Source: Tolypeutes matacus (lineage: Eukaryota > Chordata > Mammalia > Cingulata > Chlamyphoridae). Taken from it: a DNA stretch of 64,000 bases. The translations under genes were made by a program, and so were the position numbers. Every line of letters begins with the position of its first letter. Position 1 is the first letter of the stretch. The stretch lies in NCBI GenBank assembly GCA_026826555.1, contig JAKSZT010054573.1, positions 2,261,470 through 2,325,469 on the forward strand, in the 5' to 3' direction. The notes under the pieces were generated by a model. The model worked only from the letters and a program-made list of their open reading frames with translations. It was not told where the DNA came from and ran no database searches. Shown here piece by piece: positions 24,993 through 37,947 of the stretch.

Positions 24993-25432
24993 GGGTTCTC
25001 CAGGGAAGCAGAACTGGCAGGAGATGTCTGTAAATAGTATGAGATTTTATAAAACTGTCTCATGCAACTGTGGGGATGCAGAAGTCCAAATTTCACAAGG
25101 CAGGCTGCAAGCCAGGGGCTCTGATGAAGGTCCTCGGTGAGTTCCCAGGACACGGTGGCTGTCCAAAGCAGAGATGGGACTTCTCTCCCTGAATGCTGAA
25201 ATCACGTCTCCTTTTCACGTCTTCAGCTGATTGGATGAGACGTCACACATTGCTGACGGTAAACTCCTCATTTGATAGCAGATGGAACCAGCCATAGATG
25301 CATTCAACTCGAGGATGATTAAAGTCCACGAATGCCCTTGTATTACAATTTGCCCAGTGGTGACTTGACCAGACAACTGGGCGCCGTGACCTGGCCCAGG
25401 CGACACATGAATCTAACCATCACAACTGAGAT
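24993..25432 (-). mobile_element. MaLR/ERVL-like LTR
   Basis: It begins gggttctccagggaagcaga, carries ttttataaaactgtctcatg and tgaaggtcctcggtgagttc, and ends ctggcccaggcgacacatga then atctaaccatcacaac. This is the reverse of an LTR-like element ending in a polyadenylation region. Confidence 0.6.
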
Positions 25433-26068
25433 ATTTCCAGTACGGAAAATCTGAACCCATTCTGTGTAACCTCACAAGCCTTTCATCTTATAGCTTGTAA
25501 TTCACATTTAGAAAGTAAAGAAATGCATCAATAAACAAAATCTTGTACCATCTTCTAAAACTGTAAAAGGAGTGTGTATTTATTTATTTTTTTTACAACA
25601 GCGATGACAAAAAAAAATATTTTAAAAAGGCTTTAACAGATTATAAACACATCCGCGCATAAACTGCCTATAGAAAAACATGTTTTGTGAAGTAGGATCA
25701 CACATTTCCGGGCATATGTTGATGAACAAATATCCTTGCTTGTCAGATGGTGTGACTTTTAGTCTCATTCCTGCTGCCATATCTCTGGGAAAGGCGCATG
25801 CACAAGATGCACCCGTCAGCCTTACCAAACTCAGCACCCTGCTCTCCCACCACTGCTGTTGTCAGCATTAACTGGGGACGAGGACAAGTTCACCTGGGAC
25901 CCCGAACTCAGGTGAGAACTGGACGCTTCAACCATTCAGCAGGTATTTATTAAGCAACTTCTTTCTACGGCCAGCAACGATGATGGAATTCAGCATGTGC
26001 CAAACACAGATCCACTCATTCCTTCCATTCTTCCCATCCCTCTAGGAGGTAGAGACGCCACAGCGTTA

Positions 26069-26390
26069 GCTTCCTGGGGCTTCTTTAAAAAGCACCACAA
26101 ACGGGTGGCTTTAAACAGCCGAAACGCATCGTCTCACAGCTCTGAAGACTAGAAGTCTGAAGTCAAGGCCGCGGAAGGGCCGTGCTCCTGTGAAGTCCGT
26201 TTTCACACGGCTGTCTTCCCTCTGTGTCCTATTGTAAGGACCTGGCCATATCGGGTTAAGGAGCCCCTTATGACCTCATTTTAACTTCACCTAGTTCACC
26301 TGCAACGACCCTGTTTCCATCACGTTCACATTCACAGTGGGGTTTAGGCCTTGGACGTGCCTATTTGAGATCACAGTCACGTTACAAGTT
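26069..26390 (-). mobile_element. MLT1-type MaLR LTR
   Basis: In reverse it reads agcttcctggggcttcttta, gcaccacaaacgggtggctt, cgtctcacagctctgaagac, atcgggttaaggagcccctt and atgacctcattttaacttca. The order matches an MLT1-class LTR. An antisense MIR-like stretch follows to about 26450. Confidence 0.7.
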
Positions 26391-27606
26391 GAGTAAACAC
26401 TGGCCGGGATTACACAGCCAGAAAGTGACAGAACCAGGTTGAAGTCCAGAATCGGTGAAGCTGAACACTGGGCTTTCCTGAGGCTCGGAACCACAGAGAG
26501 GACACGAAGATGTGGGGTGGTGATCTCGTCCCTACAGAAATGCAAAATCTCAAAAGGGAGCTCAGGCACATCCACAGATAAGGCCAGGGGATGCCAGCAA
26601 GAAGCACAGGAGACTGCTTTTACCTGGCGAAGCCTGCCCCAGGGCACTGGACTTTGAGTTGGGCTGTGCAGGAGAAACAAGGCTAGGAAAGAGGAGTATG
26701 GAAGGCCAGCTAAGGGATCTGGGTTATTTCCTTGTGAAGATTTTATGGGCAGAGAAAAAGGCACTGCCCCAGTTTAAAATTTGGTGGAGTAATTGTCAAA
26801 CACACATTCTTTAACATCTTGATGGCATGCTGGCGTGACAGAAAGTCACATAAGGATGCTGACTGAATTCCTCCCTCTCTCCAGGCAAGTGGAGAGAAGA
26901 TTCTTACACAATTTACTCTGGGACTCTTGTTCGGAACAGCTGTTTCCAAACACGGCGTCTATTTTTGTCCTTTCAAATGCTACCACACAGCGGGTCAAGT
27001 CGCTTTCAATGGCAGCAGCATGCGCTAGTCGTTCTTGTGCTTGATCTGAGCACAGAATTTTATGAAGTATTCTGGTTTTCATTTGTCTCCTCTTGGGAGT
27101 CTCCTCACCCGGGAAAGCATTGATTTCCTAAGTCAGGGTGAACCGTACTGAGGCATGTGAGAAGTGTAATTCACACTTGCTGGTTTCTTGCCCAAGTTGC
27201 TATATTTTACATTCTCCTTGATTTACTCGTTCTAGGGACATGTGAACTAGAGATGGGAGCTATAATATTATTATCAGGGTTTCTATCAACCTATTATCAG
27301 GGCAAGTGTGAAGGAGGACCTGCTGATGTCAGTACTGCAATGAGGGGTAAAGAATGAAAAACATCCCTGAAATTGGCAAAGCACAAATGCTTGAGCAACA
27401 CATCCAACTGCTAAATAATCTAAGTCAGGGGTTGGCAAGTTTTTTCCTCTAAAGGGCCAGGTAGTAAATATTTCAGACTTTGAAGGCCTCAGGTCTCTGC
27501 TGCAACTCTTCAAGTCTACTATTTTGGGTGCAAAAGCAGCCAAGCACAGTGCCTGGGCAAATGGGGGTGGCTCCATTCCAATAGAACTGTATTTACAAAA
27601 CAGGGT

Positions 27607-28194
27607 GAAAAGACCCTATCAAGACCACAGCGAGACACTACTTCACACTCACAAAGATGGTCATTAAAAACAGAAAATATTGAGTGGTGGAGAAATTGGA
27701 ACTCTAGTGCTTTGCTGGTGGGCATGCAAAATGGTGCATATACTGCGGAAATTACCATTACAACACGGCAATTCCACTTCTAGTTCTATACCTAAAGAAA
27801 GGGAAAACAGGGTCTCAAACAGATACTTGGGCCTCAGCGTTTATAGCAGCATTCTTCACAATAGCCATTCAAGTGTCCATCAGCGGAAGACTAGATCAGC
27901 AAAACATGGTGCAAACACACAAGGAATGTTATTTGGCCATGAGAAAGAGGGAAGTTCCGAGCCAGGCTGTGACATGGAAGAGCCTTTAACCTCATGCTTA
28001 GTCAAATAAGCAAGATGCATAAGGCTGAATGTACATCACTTGCATCTGAGGTCTAGAAATAGCAAACCTGCAGAGACAGAAAGTAGAGTAGACGTTACCA
28101 GGGAATGGGAGTATAAGTTTGGTAGATATGGAGTGTGTGTAAATGAAACTAGCAAAAAAAAATTATATATAATTATATACACATCTATATATAT
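27607..28194 (+). mobile_element. L1 ORF2 3' end and 3' UTR fragment
   Basis: It reads ccacagcgagacactacttc, tatagcagcattcttcacaa, tagccattcaagtgtccatc, aatgttatttggccatgaga and aacctgcagagacagaaagt, which are typical of the L1 3' region. It sits inside the hAT element and is followed by SINEs. Its ORF2 part is too decayed to code. Confidence 0.75.
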
Positions 28195-28274
28195 ATTTAG
28201 AGGTATTGGGGATTGAACGCAGGACCTCATACATGGGAAGCAGGTGCTCAACCACTGAGCTACATCCGCACTCC
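28195..28274 (-). mobile_element. DAS-SINE (short tRNA-like form)
   Basis: It reads gaggtattggggattgaacg, caggacctcatacatgggaa, gcaggtgctcaaccactgag and ctacatccgcactcc. This is the antisense tRNA-Ala-like monomer. Confidence 0.85.
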
Positions 28275-28285
28275 AATGAGAGTTG

Positions 28286-28316
28286 TGTGTGTGTGTGTCT
28301 GTGTGCGTGCGCGTGT
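28286..28316. repeat. GT/CG microsatellite
   Basis: A run of gtgtgtgtgtgtctgtgtgc and gtgcgcgtg lies between two SINE copies. Confidence 0.85.
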
Positions 28317-28386
28317 TTAGGAGGTACCGGAGATTAAACCCAGGACCTTGTACATGGGAAGCAGGTACTCAACCATTCTCCCCCCA
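28315..28386 (-). mobile_element. DAS-SINE fragment (short form)
   Basis: It reads gaggtaccggagattaaacc, caggaccttgtacatgggaa and gcaggtactcaaccattct. The end is truncated relative to the copy at 28195. Confidence 0.8.
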
Positions 28387-28784
28387 AAATAAATTTTAAA
28401 AAAAGAATTAATTAAAAACAGGTGGTGTGTGGAATTTGGCCTATGAGCCCTAGCGAGCCGATTCCTGCTCTAAATTATTTACCAACTGTCGATTTGGGGA
28501 GTGGGGAAATGCACCAGTGCTGACCTTAGCGTATAATATAAAACCCTCTAGTATTGGTGGGAAATAGCACTGCAATTTCTACTTTTTTTCCCACTAAACT
28601 AGATTCCCTCTTAATATATTCTAAAGAGAGGAAAAACTGAAAAAAAAAGAAAAAATCCAAACACATATCTTAGCCCCAAACGTAAGATTGTCCTTTTCCA
28701 ATCTCATTTATGAAAATCTCCACACTCTCCAGAGTCTTAACAAACAGACATTCAAAAAAGAACCTCTGTCCATCACCTGATGAG

Positions 28785-29195
28785 TGGATAATCAAAATGT
28801 GGTGTCTCCATACAACGGCATATTATTTGGCCATAAAAAGAAAGGAAGCACTGTTACTTGCTCCAACGTGTACAAACCTTTAAGAAGTATGCTCGGTCAA
28901 AGAAGCCAGTCACAAAAGTCCACGTAATGTATGGCTCCATTTTTATGAAATGGCCAGAACAGGCAAACACATAGAGGGAGAAAGTAGATCAGTGGTTGCC
29001 AGGGGCTGGGGAACAGAGGAATTGGGACTGCTAATGAGTATGGGGCTCCTTTTCGGATGGTTTGACTGTTCCGGAAATAGATAACGGCGATCGTTGCAGA
29101 GCTTTGTGCTTGTACAAAATATCACTGAACCGTGCACTTTAAATCGTGGATTTTACGTTATGTGAATTATATCTCAATTTAAAGAGAGAGAGAAC
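28785..29195 (+). mobile_element. L1 (L1M class) 3' end
   Basis: It reads tccatacaacggcatattat, ttggccataaaaagaaagga, gtagatcagtggttgccagg, ggctggggaacagaggaatt and ends atgtgaattatatctcaatt. It is 5' truncated, with an A/G-rich tail. Confidence 0.85.
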
Positions 29196-29869
29196 CTCAG
29201 TTCCCATTTCATCCAGAAAAGTGAGTCCACTAGCATGAGCTGCCTCAACTTGATGCCCTCACAGGCCTTAATTTACCCATGGCCTCCACATCCTTCCCAT
29301 CCCCCCCCCCACCCCCACTGCACCCCCGGAGCTCCTCAGCGGCCCTCTCCCTGAGACCATGCTAGACCACAGTACTTCAATCTGCTGCATATCTCTAAAG
29401 TCACTAATTCAAACACCCCTTCCTCCGAGCGCTTTACAAGGCACCAGGCTCTGCCACAGTTAACTTTGTGTTATTAAGGTCCCACGCTTTGCCAACTGAA
29501 GCCAGTGCTTCATTCTGTGTAGGTGCTGCCTAAGAACGATGATTCAGTAGTTCCATTCCCTTATTCCCTTCCTAGGTGGGCAGTCCCAATCATTCCACAT
29601 GGCACTTCAGGGACATTTGCTAATTTTGTCCCGTCTATCATGTTCCCATGACAAGCTCATGCCACATACTGTACCATTTCCGTCACTTTCTTACCACGAC
29701 TGTGAAGTCCAGGAATCCTGGTGTGAAAACATCACCTCAGCAAGATGCCAGCTCTCAAAGAAAATAACTGTCTGTTCTCTATCAATCTAGAACTTCTCAG
29801 CTTTGTGCTTCTGAGAAAAATGACAAAATAGGGTCCCTTGCTGCTACTGTAAGACAGTGATTCCCAGAA

Positions 29870-32800
29870 GCAACTGGGACTTCAGTCCTCCTCATTCTCT
29901 TTCTTGCCACCTCAATCTCCCACATGCTTTCCAGCCCACCCCAGCCACCCTCTTCCAGCAGATGACTTTGCTTCCTCTTGCAGAGAGAAAACCAAAGTCT
30001 TGAGTTGGGAACACCTTCAACGCCTGACCACTAAACACTCAGATCTATCAGAATCTGTTCTCCTTGTTCTCTGCTATGGAAGAGAATGTGCCTCTTCCTT
30101 TCAAAGACCAATCCTCCTTAGACATTTTGGATTTCATTTCCCATCATCACAGAACTTGACTTCCTCAATTATCCCTCATAGCTTAAGTATCTCTCTAATG
30201 CATTTTAGGCTAGAGAATTAAATATACTTGAATCTTCCCCATTAAAAGTTACTTCCTTTCACAGCCTGCCTCCCTTCACAGAAAAATTTCTCAAAAGATT
30301 TGGAGAAATAGCTCATCTCCCACAAACTCCTCAATCCATCGAGCTACTGGTTCCACCTGGACATATACTTATTAGCGTTACAAATGACCATCACGTGCAT
30401 TAAATACAATTGGCTCTGAGTCCTCATATTTCTTGACCTTTAAGTGGCATTCATTTCTACTGACCACATCTTTCCCAGAATCCTCTTTTCTCTCCTGCTT
30501 TTCTTCTCATCTCCCCAACCACTGCCTTTCAATCTTCTTTGTTAGCATCATCTTCCATCTCATCTTTCAGGTGAGAGCTCTTCAGGACTTGGTATCTGAC
30601 CTCTGAGCCTCTTCCCTACTTTCTTTAAATGGTCTCATACCCATTCCCCCATGCCAGTGAGTCCCAATTCCACAGAGCGTACCACCATCCACCCAACCAT
30701 CCACGCCAAACACCTGGGAGAAACCTTTGCTTCTCCCTTTCCTTCACACCAGATAGTCAATTAATTGCCAATGAAATTGCCAATGCGACCATGCTGTCTG
30801 CCCTACAATTCACCTAGCTGACTCATATAGTCTTCAAACCAAAGCTCAATTTTTTTAGAGTCGTACATTGACCCAACAAAACTTCCTTGAAACATGTCAG
30901 GCACTGTCGTAGGTTCAGGGGACACAGAGCTTGCACAATAGTGGATGATAGCAACACCATGCACTTACTAGGTACATTTACAGAACACTTGACTTGTATT
31001 GACTTTTTACTCACAAGAATACTCTAGGAAGAGAATAAAAGAGTTGCTAATTAAGGATAAAAGATGGAAAGAGGATGGAATGATTACCCTTGAAATGAAC
31101 TTGAATTGTGTAAGAAACAAATACACAGAGAGCTGACATAATTTACCCAAGGATACAGAAGCAGTAAGTGGCAGAGCTAGAATTTGCACCAGGGTCACCC
31201 AGCTCAATGGCTTCGGTTATTCTAGCCCCTCATATTACCCTGTACCTCCTCATATCGTTTGAGGTCACTGAGTAATTTCATCTTAACTTGTTGTTTGATG
31301 TCTGACCCTGCCACCAGACTATAAATGTTCTTTGCTGGGCTTTTTCCCAGCTGAACTCTCAGCATCTTGTATGGGCATTGCTTAGAGTAGGCACTCAGTA
31401 AATATCTACTGAATGACTATATGGATGAAGTGTCCTTCTGTTCTAGCTCAGTTCCCCCAAGCTGAGCTCTTTATTGCACCCATTCCCATCTCTTCATTAG
31501 TTTAGCTTCATTGGTTTACCCTTGTTTTCCTCTGTCTTTAACCTCAATCTTTCTTCTAGCTCTTAACCTTTAGCCTATACACAGATAGGTACATGATAGT
31601 CTCATGCTAAAATATCTATCTAGATGTCGATGTCGATGTCCACGACCATGTCCATGTCTATGCTTATGACTAAGTCTATGACCATGTCCATGTCCATGAC
31701 TATGTCTCTCTCTATATGTCTATGACTGTCTATGACTATGTCTATACCCATGCCCATGCCCATGTCTACGGCCATGCCCACGACCATGTCTATGGCCACG
31801 CCCAAGTCTACAGCCATACCCACGGCCAAGTCTACAACCACGTCTACGACCACGTCTATGTTTACGTCCATGACCACGACCACGACCACAACCACGTCTA
31901 TGACCACGTCCATGACTACGTCCATGACTGTGACCATGTCTATGACTATGACTGTGACTACAATTACATCTATGTCTATGTCTACTATATATCTATCTCC
32001 TTCCCTTCTTGCCTGAGCTTCTGGAAACTGTCACCATCCACCATAGTCTCATCATCACTTCCCACTTATTCTTCATTCAACTTCAACCCGGTTTTTATCA
32101 ATCCCTCAAGCAAAGTTTTCTCTAGTGACTGCTGTATTTCCCACTCCAATCAACACTTCATAGTTCTTATCTTGGTGGACCTCTGTTTGGCACTGATGAC
32201 TCTACTCTTCCTGAAACTTTCAAATCCTTTGTCTTCCCTGGGAGCAGCTTCTCCTAATTATTTTGCAATTACTCTGGATACTCTGTTTTCTGGTTCCCAA
32301 GCACATTTCTTTACTCTTGGCAAATATTGTCTTTGGATGATATTCTTCACCTTCAGCTTTAACTCTCACCCAAATATACTGATGACTCATGCATATATAT
32401 CCCTAGTTCTATTGGAAATATGAACATGGGTATAGGACAGAGCTCAAATCCAATAATCCAAAATCTAATTCCTCCTCTCTCCCATCCCAGCGACTCTTAA
32501 ACTTGGGCAGCATCTAGTTTTTCCCATCACAATTGCCACTACTCACACAGCCATACCCTGCCTCCCTGTATCCAGTCCACAAGTAATTCTTGTTTTACCA
32601 CACAAATTCTTCTTGAATCTGTCCTTCTTCCTCTTCTCCTACCTCAGTTCAAGACATTGTCATCAAGTGCTGACCACAGCCTCCAGGAATCTGTTCCTTC
32701 GATCCACATTGCCACAGAATGGCACCTCAAGCTCACCCTGATGTAACACCCTTCAGTGAAACTTCCTGCCAACAGAGTAGAGCCCAATTCAGTACAAGGA

Positions 32801-33010
32801 CCCAGGTCTGCACCCGCTGATCCTGCCTACTCCACCAGCCTCATCTGCTTGCTCCCCTTGCCCACATCTTCCTGTCTAGCAAGGCCAAAGCTGCTTGTGG
32901 CTCACTGTCAGCATCTCCTGCCTGCCTACAATGTTCTCCCCACATTTTCTCTCCTAGCCAGTGCTTCCAAACACCAGCCTGCAAAACAGCAACCTCTCTT
33001 TTAATCTCCA
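29870..33010 (+). mobile_element. L2/CR1-like LINE remnants (composite region)
   Basis: Much of this region is pyrimidine-rich text resembling old LINE sequence (for example 30430-30830 and 32020-33000). Clearer pieces are an antisense MIR at about 30950-31230 (acccaaggatacagaagcag) and an L2 3' end at about 31260-31425 (gagtaggcactcagtaaata, then ctactgaatgacta). The family assignment outside those pieces is tentative. It is interrupted by the hexanucleotide array at 31621. Confidence 0.4.
31621..31986. repeat. Degenerate hexanucleotide array (consensus NNYAYG)
   Basis: About 60 units of a 6-bp pattern such as tctatg, accatg, tccatg, cccacg and accacg run without long interruption. There is one phase slip near 31705-31730. 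Because the period is a multiple of three, several frames on both strands stay open and encode dipeptide-like repeats (HV/YD or TS/MT types). I regard these frames as non-coding. Confidence 0.9.
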
Positions 33011-33084
33011 GCTTGGGCTAACTACTTCTAATCACCCTGCCTCGACAACTCCCTTATCAATTCATTATCCTGAAATAGCCTCTT

Positions 33085-33122
33085 ATAGCTATTTATAGCT
33101 ATTTATAGCTATTTATAGCTGT
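33085..33122. repeat. Short tandem repeat, 10-bp unit
   Basis: The unit tagctattta is repeated three to four times in direct succession. Confidence 0.85.
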
Positions 33123-33124
33123 GC

Positions 33125-33220
33125 CTCAAAATCCAGACTGTGAGCTACTAGAGGTCAGGGACCTGGTATTATTTGCAGTAGTTAGCCTCACGCCTGGGAC
33201 AACACATACAGCCAATATAT
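33125..33220 (+). mobile_element. L2 LINE 3' fragment
   Basis: It reads cagactgtgagctactagag, gtcagggacctggtattatt and a cctgggaca motif, as in the L2 3' end. Confidence 0.55.
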
Positions 33221-34014
33221 GGAGGCATGTCAGTGGGGTTTCTGGAGTGAGCGAACAGATGATGAGGATAAAATGCGATCCTCTTTCACAGGTGAAGGGC
33301 CTGGGGCATGACTCCTAAGTGCAGACACTGGCAAAAAGGGGCTTCCCACCTTGGGAAGCCGACGAAAATGCTTGCCAACATTTGAACACAACTACCTACT
33401 GATAAACTACCAGGCCCTCTTGCTGTTATCTTTTCTTTCAGCTGTGCTATTGCATGAGCTAAAGACATGCCAAATCCAGTGACTGGAAGAAGCAACTCAC
33501 AGCAGATACACATTCGAACCAATCAGTTGCTTTCAGAATTTGCATCTAAGGTGAAGGTGATATGCCAGGGAAGTGGTGCCATAGAAGCAGGCATATGGGA
33601 ATTTTAAGAGCATTTCCTTGTGTCTGGAGAAAGTCTATATTTTGAACACTCAGGAAAATATGAGTGTCCCTCCTGCTTCTGCAGAAACCATCCAGAGTTA
33701 GTTTACCCATTCCATTGACATTTATTACTTGCCTTTAGGCAGAGGAAAGGGGAGGGGGGAGAAAAAGGCACCTTCAGGGTGACCTTCACATGGGAGAGGA
33801 ATGGAAATGATGGCAGAGCTAGGAGTTCAACTGTTCTCATCTGAGACTATAGGAAATTCCCTGCTATGGGAAAGAGGTGGGCAACTCTGAAGTCTACAAA
33901 AGTCACAGGGAAGATATTCTGACTCCAGCTAATGGGGAGGAGAGGGGTGAGGAAAAGGGGGAACACTCAGGTGGCACACAAGGGGACCGAAGGAAAGGAA
34001 TCTGAGACGTGGCC

Positions 34015-34185
34015 ACCATTCATTCAGCAGATATTTACCGAACACCTACTATGTGGTTGTCATAAGCACTGGGGAAACAGAGAGAAGACAGTGCAGAACC
34101 CTGGAGTTTACATTATAATGTGGGAGGGGGGGCATGATGAGCAAATACACTGACAGGCAGGTAAAATCTCAGGTATGCAGGTAAT
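34015..34185 (-). mobile_element. L2 LINE 3' end
   Basis: Its antisense L2 text includes attcattcagcagatattta, ccgaacacctactatgtggt and ggagtttacattataatgtg. Confidence 0.7.
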
Positions 34186-36900
34186 TAAAACAGGGTGGTA
34201 TCAGGCCTGCCTGTGGGGCCAGACTCAAAGAGTTTTGGCTTGGTGATCCAGCATCGTTTGATGGAGGGATCAAATCGGCACAGAGACCCAGAAGCACGCG
34301 TTCTCCCGGAGGGAACGCCAAGTGCACAGGCTTTAAGGATGCTCAAGATGAAGGTCTTGGAGGGTCTGAGAAAGGCCGGGAAGAGAGGAGAGGAGAGAAG
34401 CAGGAGCAGGGCTCGGTGAGGTGTGCACAGTGGCCTGCGGCTTGGCATTTCCTTCCCGGGGAGCGGACGTTACAGGACTGTTTCAAGAAAGGGGGAGGCC
34501 TACACTGAGCTTATGCTTATAAAAGGCCGCTCAGGTGCCTGGGTGGAAGATGGCTTGTAGGGAGCAAGGCGGAAGCAGGGAACCCACTGGAGAAGATTCC
34601 ACGGGAGGCGACGCTGGCCCGGACAAGGCTGAAACCAGCGCAGGTGAGAAAGGCAGATTGATGTCAGACATGTTTACAAGATAATATTTACAGGACATGC
34701 TGTTGGAATGTGGGGTAGAGGGGGTCAGCGAAAGTGGCATATCGGGAAATCCCAAGCTTTGGGAGTTGAGCCGGTGGAAAGAGTGATGCTGTTCAATAAG
34801 ATGGGGCAGAAAAGGAACTGTGTGGGCTCAGGAGATAGGATTTCTAATGGGGATCTGCTAACGATGAGTGCCTACTGACATCAGGTCAGGGGCCAAGTGG
34901 GCAGCTGGGAAGGTGTTTGGGGCTCCGAGGAAGGGTCAGGGCTAGGTGTTTGGGAGTGACCAGTGCTCCCTCCAATGCTGCTGGAGGTCATGGACTTGGA
35001 TGCAGTCACACACAGTGTGAGAGGAAGGGAAGAGACCAGAGCTCTCCAAACTCAAGATGTTACTCAGCTAAGGAACCAACAACGAACGCAGTGTGAGAAG
35101 CAACATCCATTAGTTTGTTTGCTCCTCTGTCTGCCGGGAGAGCCCCAAGGGCTCAAAGCCCTGACTTAGACACGGGCAAGGGCTGCCCCTTCCTGCGGGG
35201 CTCTTCCTGTAAGCTTGCATCGCATTGCCTTGGCACAGGCCGCGTCACAGAGCACAGAGTCTTCTCAGGACCCACTTGCCCACCTGATCTAAACAGACCC
35301 AGAACCTGGCCAGGTGCAGGAACACAAAGTGAGAGCCTCCCAGAAACAGCGGAGGATTGCAAGGAAATCTTAACTCCTCTCTTAGCATAAAGCAGTGGTT
35401 TCTAGTCCCAAGTTTCAAGGCAGCCATGCAGGCATTTTCAAGAGTTCAAAAGGTCTGATGGAATTTGTGCATTTACCAGCAACGTGGCATCTGGGACCAA
35501 TGAAAAGGGGCTGCCGTTTCCGTGTTTATTTATTAATTTGTCTTGCTCTTGGTGAAAATCATGACCACTTGGTCTGGGAATACTGTCAAATTAATTAGAA
35601 GCTCTGACAGAGAAAATTATTTGTAAATTCTTTAGTGGGAAAATGGATTATTACTTATTAAACTAAGTTTTATTAGGTTGGCACAACCATTCAAAACATG
35701 TGGATAGTAGAAGGAATTTATCTTAAAAGGTTCTCAGAAGTAACTATTTCAGGAGCTCCTATATGAAGGAATTACTGCCAAGATTTCTAAAATTTGACCA
35801 GAATTATACTGAAATGATACATTTGATCCTACCTCCATCCCCAATTTCCCTTTTTGCTAGAGGCTTTTGACAAAGACAAAATCTACCAGTATCATAATCT
35901 AAAGAAGATAATCACACTGCAAACACATTTCCTTTAAAACACGAGAAACAGCGAGTAGCGTCACCACCCCCCACTCCCATAATATTAGGTTATTATTTTT
36001 AAAATGCAGACTACAGTAGGAAAAAAGTGTTTCTATGAGCAAATAGGCCAATCTGTTGGAGTCTGCATAAGGATGATTTATTCCTACCCATTCTGTCAAA
36101 TTAGCCCATAGATTTCATTAGGGAAAAAATCGAGATTTGACTGAAAATATGGTGGAATGACTGAGCTCAAGTAACTAAGATTTTTTGAGAAGTTGTCATT
36201 TGGAGTAGAAGGCATTATTGTTCAGAAAGGGTGCTTTTTGGTGAGGACATCACGCAGCGTGATTCCTCTGTGTGCCCGTGAGCCATGAGCGAATGTCGGA
36301 ATCACGGCTTGGAAGACGAGAAGCCTTGGCTTTGACAAGTCTTTGGTCACTTCCCATAGCTGGAAAGAAACCCCGTCATTCCCACAGGGCACCGTATTTT
36401 AACAGTGTTTCAAAGTGTACTTGATTTCAAGTAAATGTGGCCCAAGGATAATGCTTAGGAATAGATACCAGTTGAGTTATGAGTACGGCGCCATCAATTA
36501 ATGATATTTCTAATACTCAAAACATTTCTAAGAAATCCAGCAAGTTTCTAACAAAGCGTACATGAAGTAGCTATTGACATGCTTTTAGGATGACATGATA
36601 ACTCCAGTTCCCGAATTATCCTTTAGCACCCGGACACTCTGTCCAAACCTCGCCTGCTCTCCAGAAGCCTCCTTGCATCCATCAGCCGACCGTCTGCACC
36701 TCGGCTCAGCAGCATTGCATGTGTCGCTTTCTTAAGTGACACCTTCCTTTCTAACCACTTCTCTTACTGTGATGCAAGGTCGTGCCTTACAGTCAGCCAG
36801 TCGCTACTTTGGGACCTGGCAGCTTTCGGGGAGAGAATGGATGAACAGGTGGGCGGGCGCATGAAATGCACCCTGTAAGTCCACCTTTAGAGGCGCCACA

Positions 36901-36910
36901 NNNNNNNNNN
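36901..36910. other. Assembly gap (10 N)
   Basis: Ten consecutive N of placeholder length. Confidence 0.95.
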
Positions 36911-37476
36911 TCACAGATCCCCAGACTCACAGCCGGGGAGTTCCTCTGTGCTAGGTTCCAAGTAACAAAAGATGTAACAAACGGCCCCTGCCCAAGGAAG
37001 GAGCCCATAATTTCACAGGACTCCCAGACACACAGAAAGATGGAAATGGAGGTCTAAAGTTTTTCTCAGGCTACATGCCTGGAGTAAACAGTCAACAACT
37101 CTTTCTCTGTCCCTTTGCCTCAGGCACAGTGAGATCCAACCCACTCTCGTCCTTGCAGTTTGCAAAGGACACCATTTCCTCCTTGTCCTCACTGCCAGCA
37201 CTGCCAAAGAGGGTGAGGGTTTGGGAAAGAGCTAGAAGGATTCAAGAGAATGAGCAAAAATGACTCCCTCTCAGCCTTTCTCCCTTATAGGTATATGATC
37301 TAAGCCCCATCTTATCATTAGGTAGGTATGCCTCATGTCCACACACGTACACCTAGGAAGCTCCTTGGGGTCTCATCTAAGGTCCCCAATGCCTAGCATG
37401 ATGTCTGATCCACCGTGGGGTGACTCTACTGATGCTGTGCAAGTGAGGCATCAGCTCAAAAGGCTCTCATGGGGTG

Positions 37477-37947
37477 TGGTTGGTAGAATAAAGCAGCACC
37501 CAGGATGTCCACTTCCTCGTCCCCACAGCCTGTGAGCATGTTGCAGTTCATGGCAGGTGTGGAGATGCGCAGGTTACTCTGGGTTATCTCGGGGGTGCAC
37601 TGTAACCCAAGGGTCCTTCTAAGAGGGAAGGGAGAGGGCTAGAGTCAGAGAAGGAGATGTGACCAGGGAAGCAGAGGTCAGAAGGAGAGAGAAGGGATCA
37701 GGACAGGAGACTGGAAGAGGCTAGGTGGCTGGTTCTGGAGATGGAGGAAGTGAGCACGAGGCTAGAAAAGGCAAGGAAACGGATTTTCCCCAGCAGCGCT
37801 CAGAAGGAACGCAGTCCTTGATTTTAGCTTAGTGAGACCCATTTGGACTTCCTCCCTCCAGAAGAGTAAGGTAATAAATTTGTGTTGTTTTAAGCCACTA
37901 AGTGTGTGTTATGTTATAGCAGCCGTAGGAAACTAATACATAGAGGA
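37477..37947 (+). mobile_element. MLT1-type MaLR LTR
   Basis: It reads ggttggtagaataaagcagc, ggatgtccacttcctcgtcc, gtcagagaaggagatgtgac, gaaaaggcaaggaaacggat, and ends aataaatttgtgttgtttta followed by gccgtaggaaactaatac. It is nearly full length, in the orientation opposite to STS. Confidence 0.9.

Larger units (their letters stand above)
27426..28470 (+). mobile_element. hAT/MER-type DNA transposon split by a nested L1 insertion
   Basis: The left part (27426-27606) starts caggggttggcaagtttttt and includes gggccaggtagtaaatattt. The right part (28415-28470) resumes with ggtggtgtgtggaatttggc. The join sequence aaaacagg is present on both sides, as expected for a target-site duplication of the inserted L1 fragment. 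Confidence 0.75.

Noticed and set aside
31716..32423. 235-codon open frame rich in His, Tyr, Asp and Val
   Set aside because: Its first part is the hexanucleotide array, whose period keeps frames open, and the rest resembles old LINE sequence. No domain or splice context supports coding.
31621..33122. Repeat arrays considered as CRISPR
   Set aside because: No regular spacers between repeats, and the genome is mammalian.
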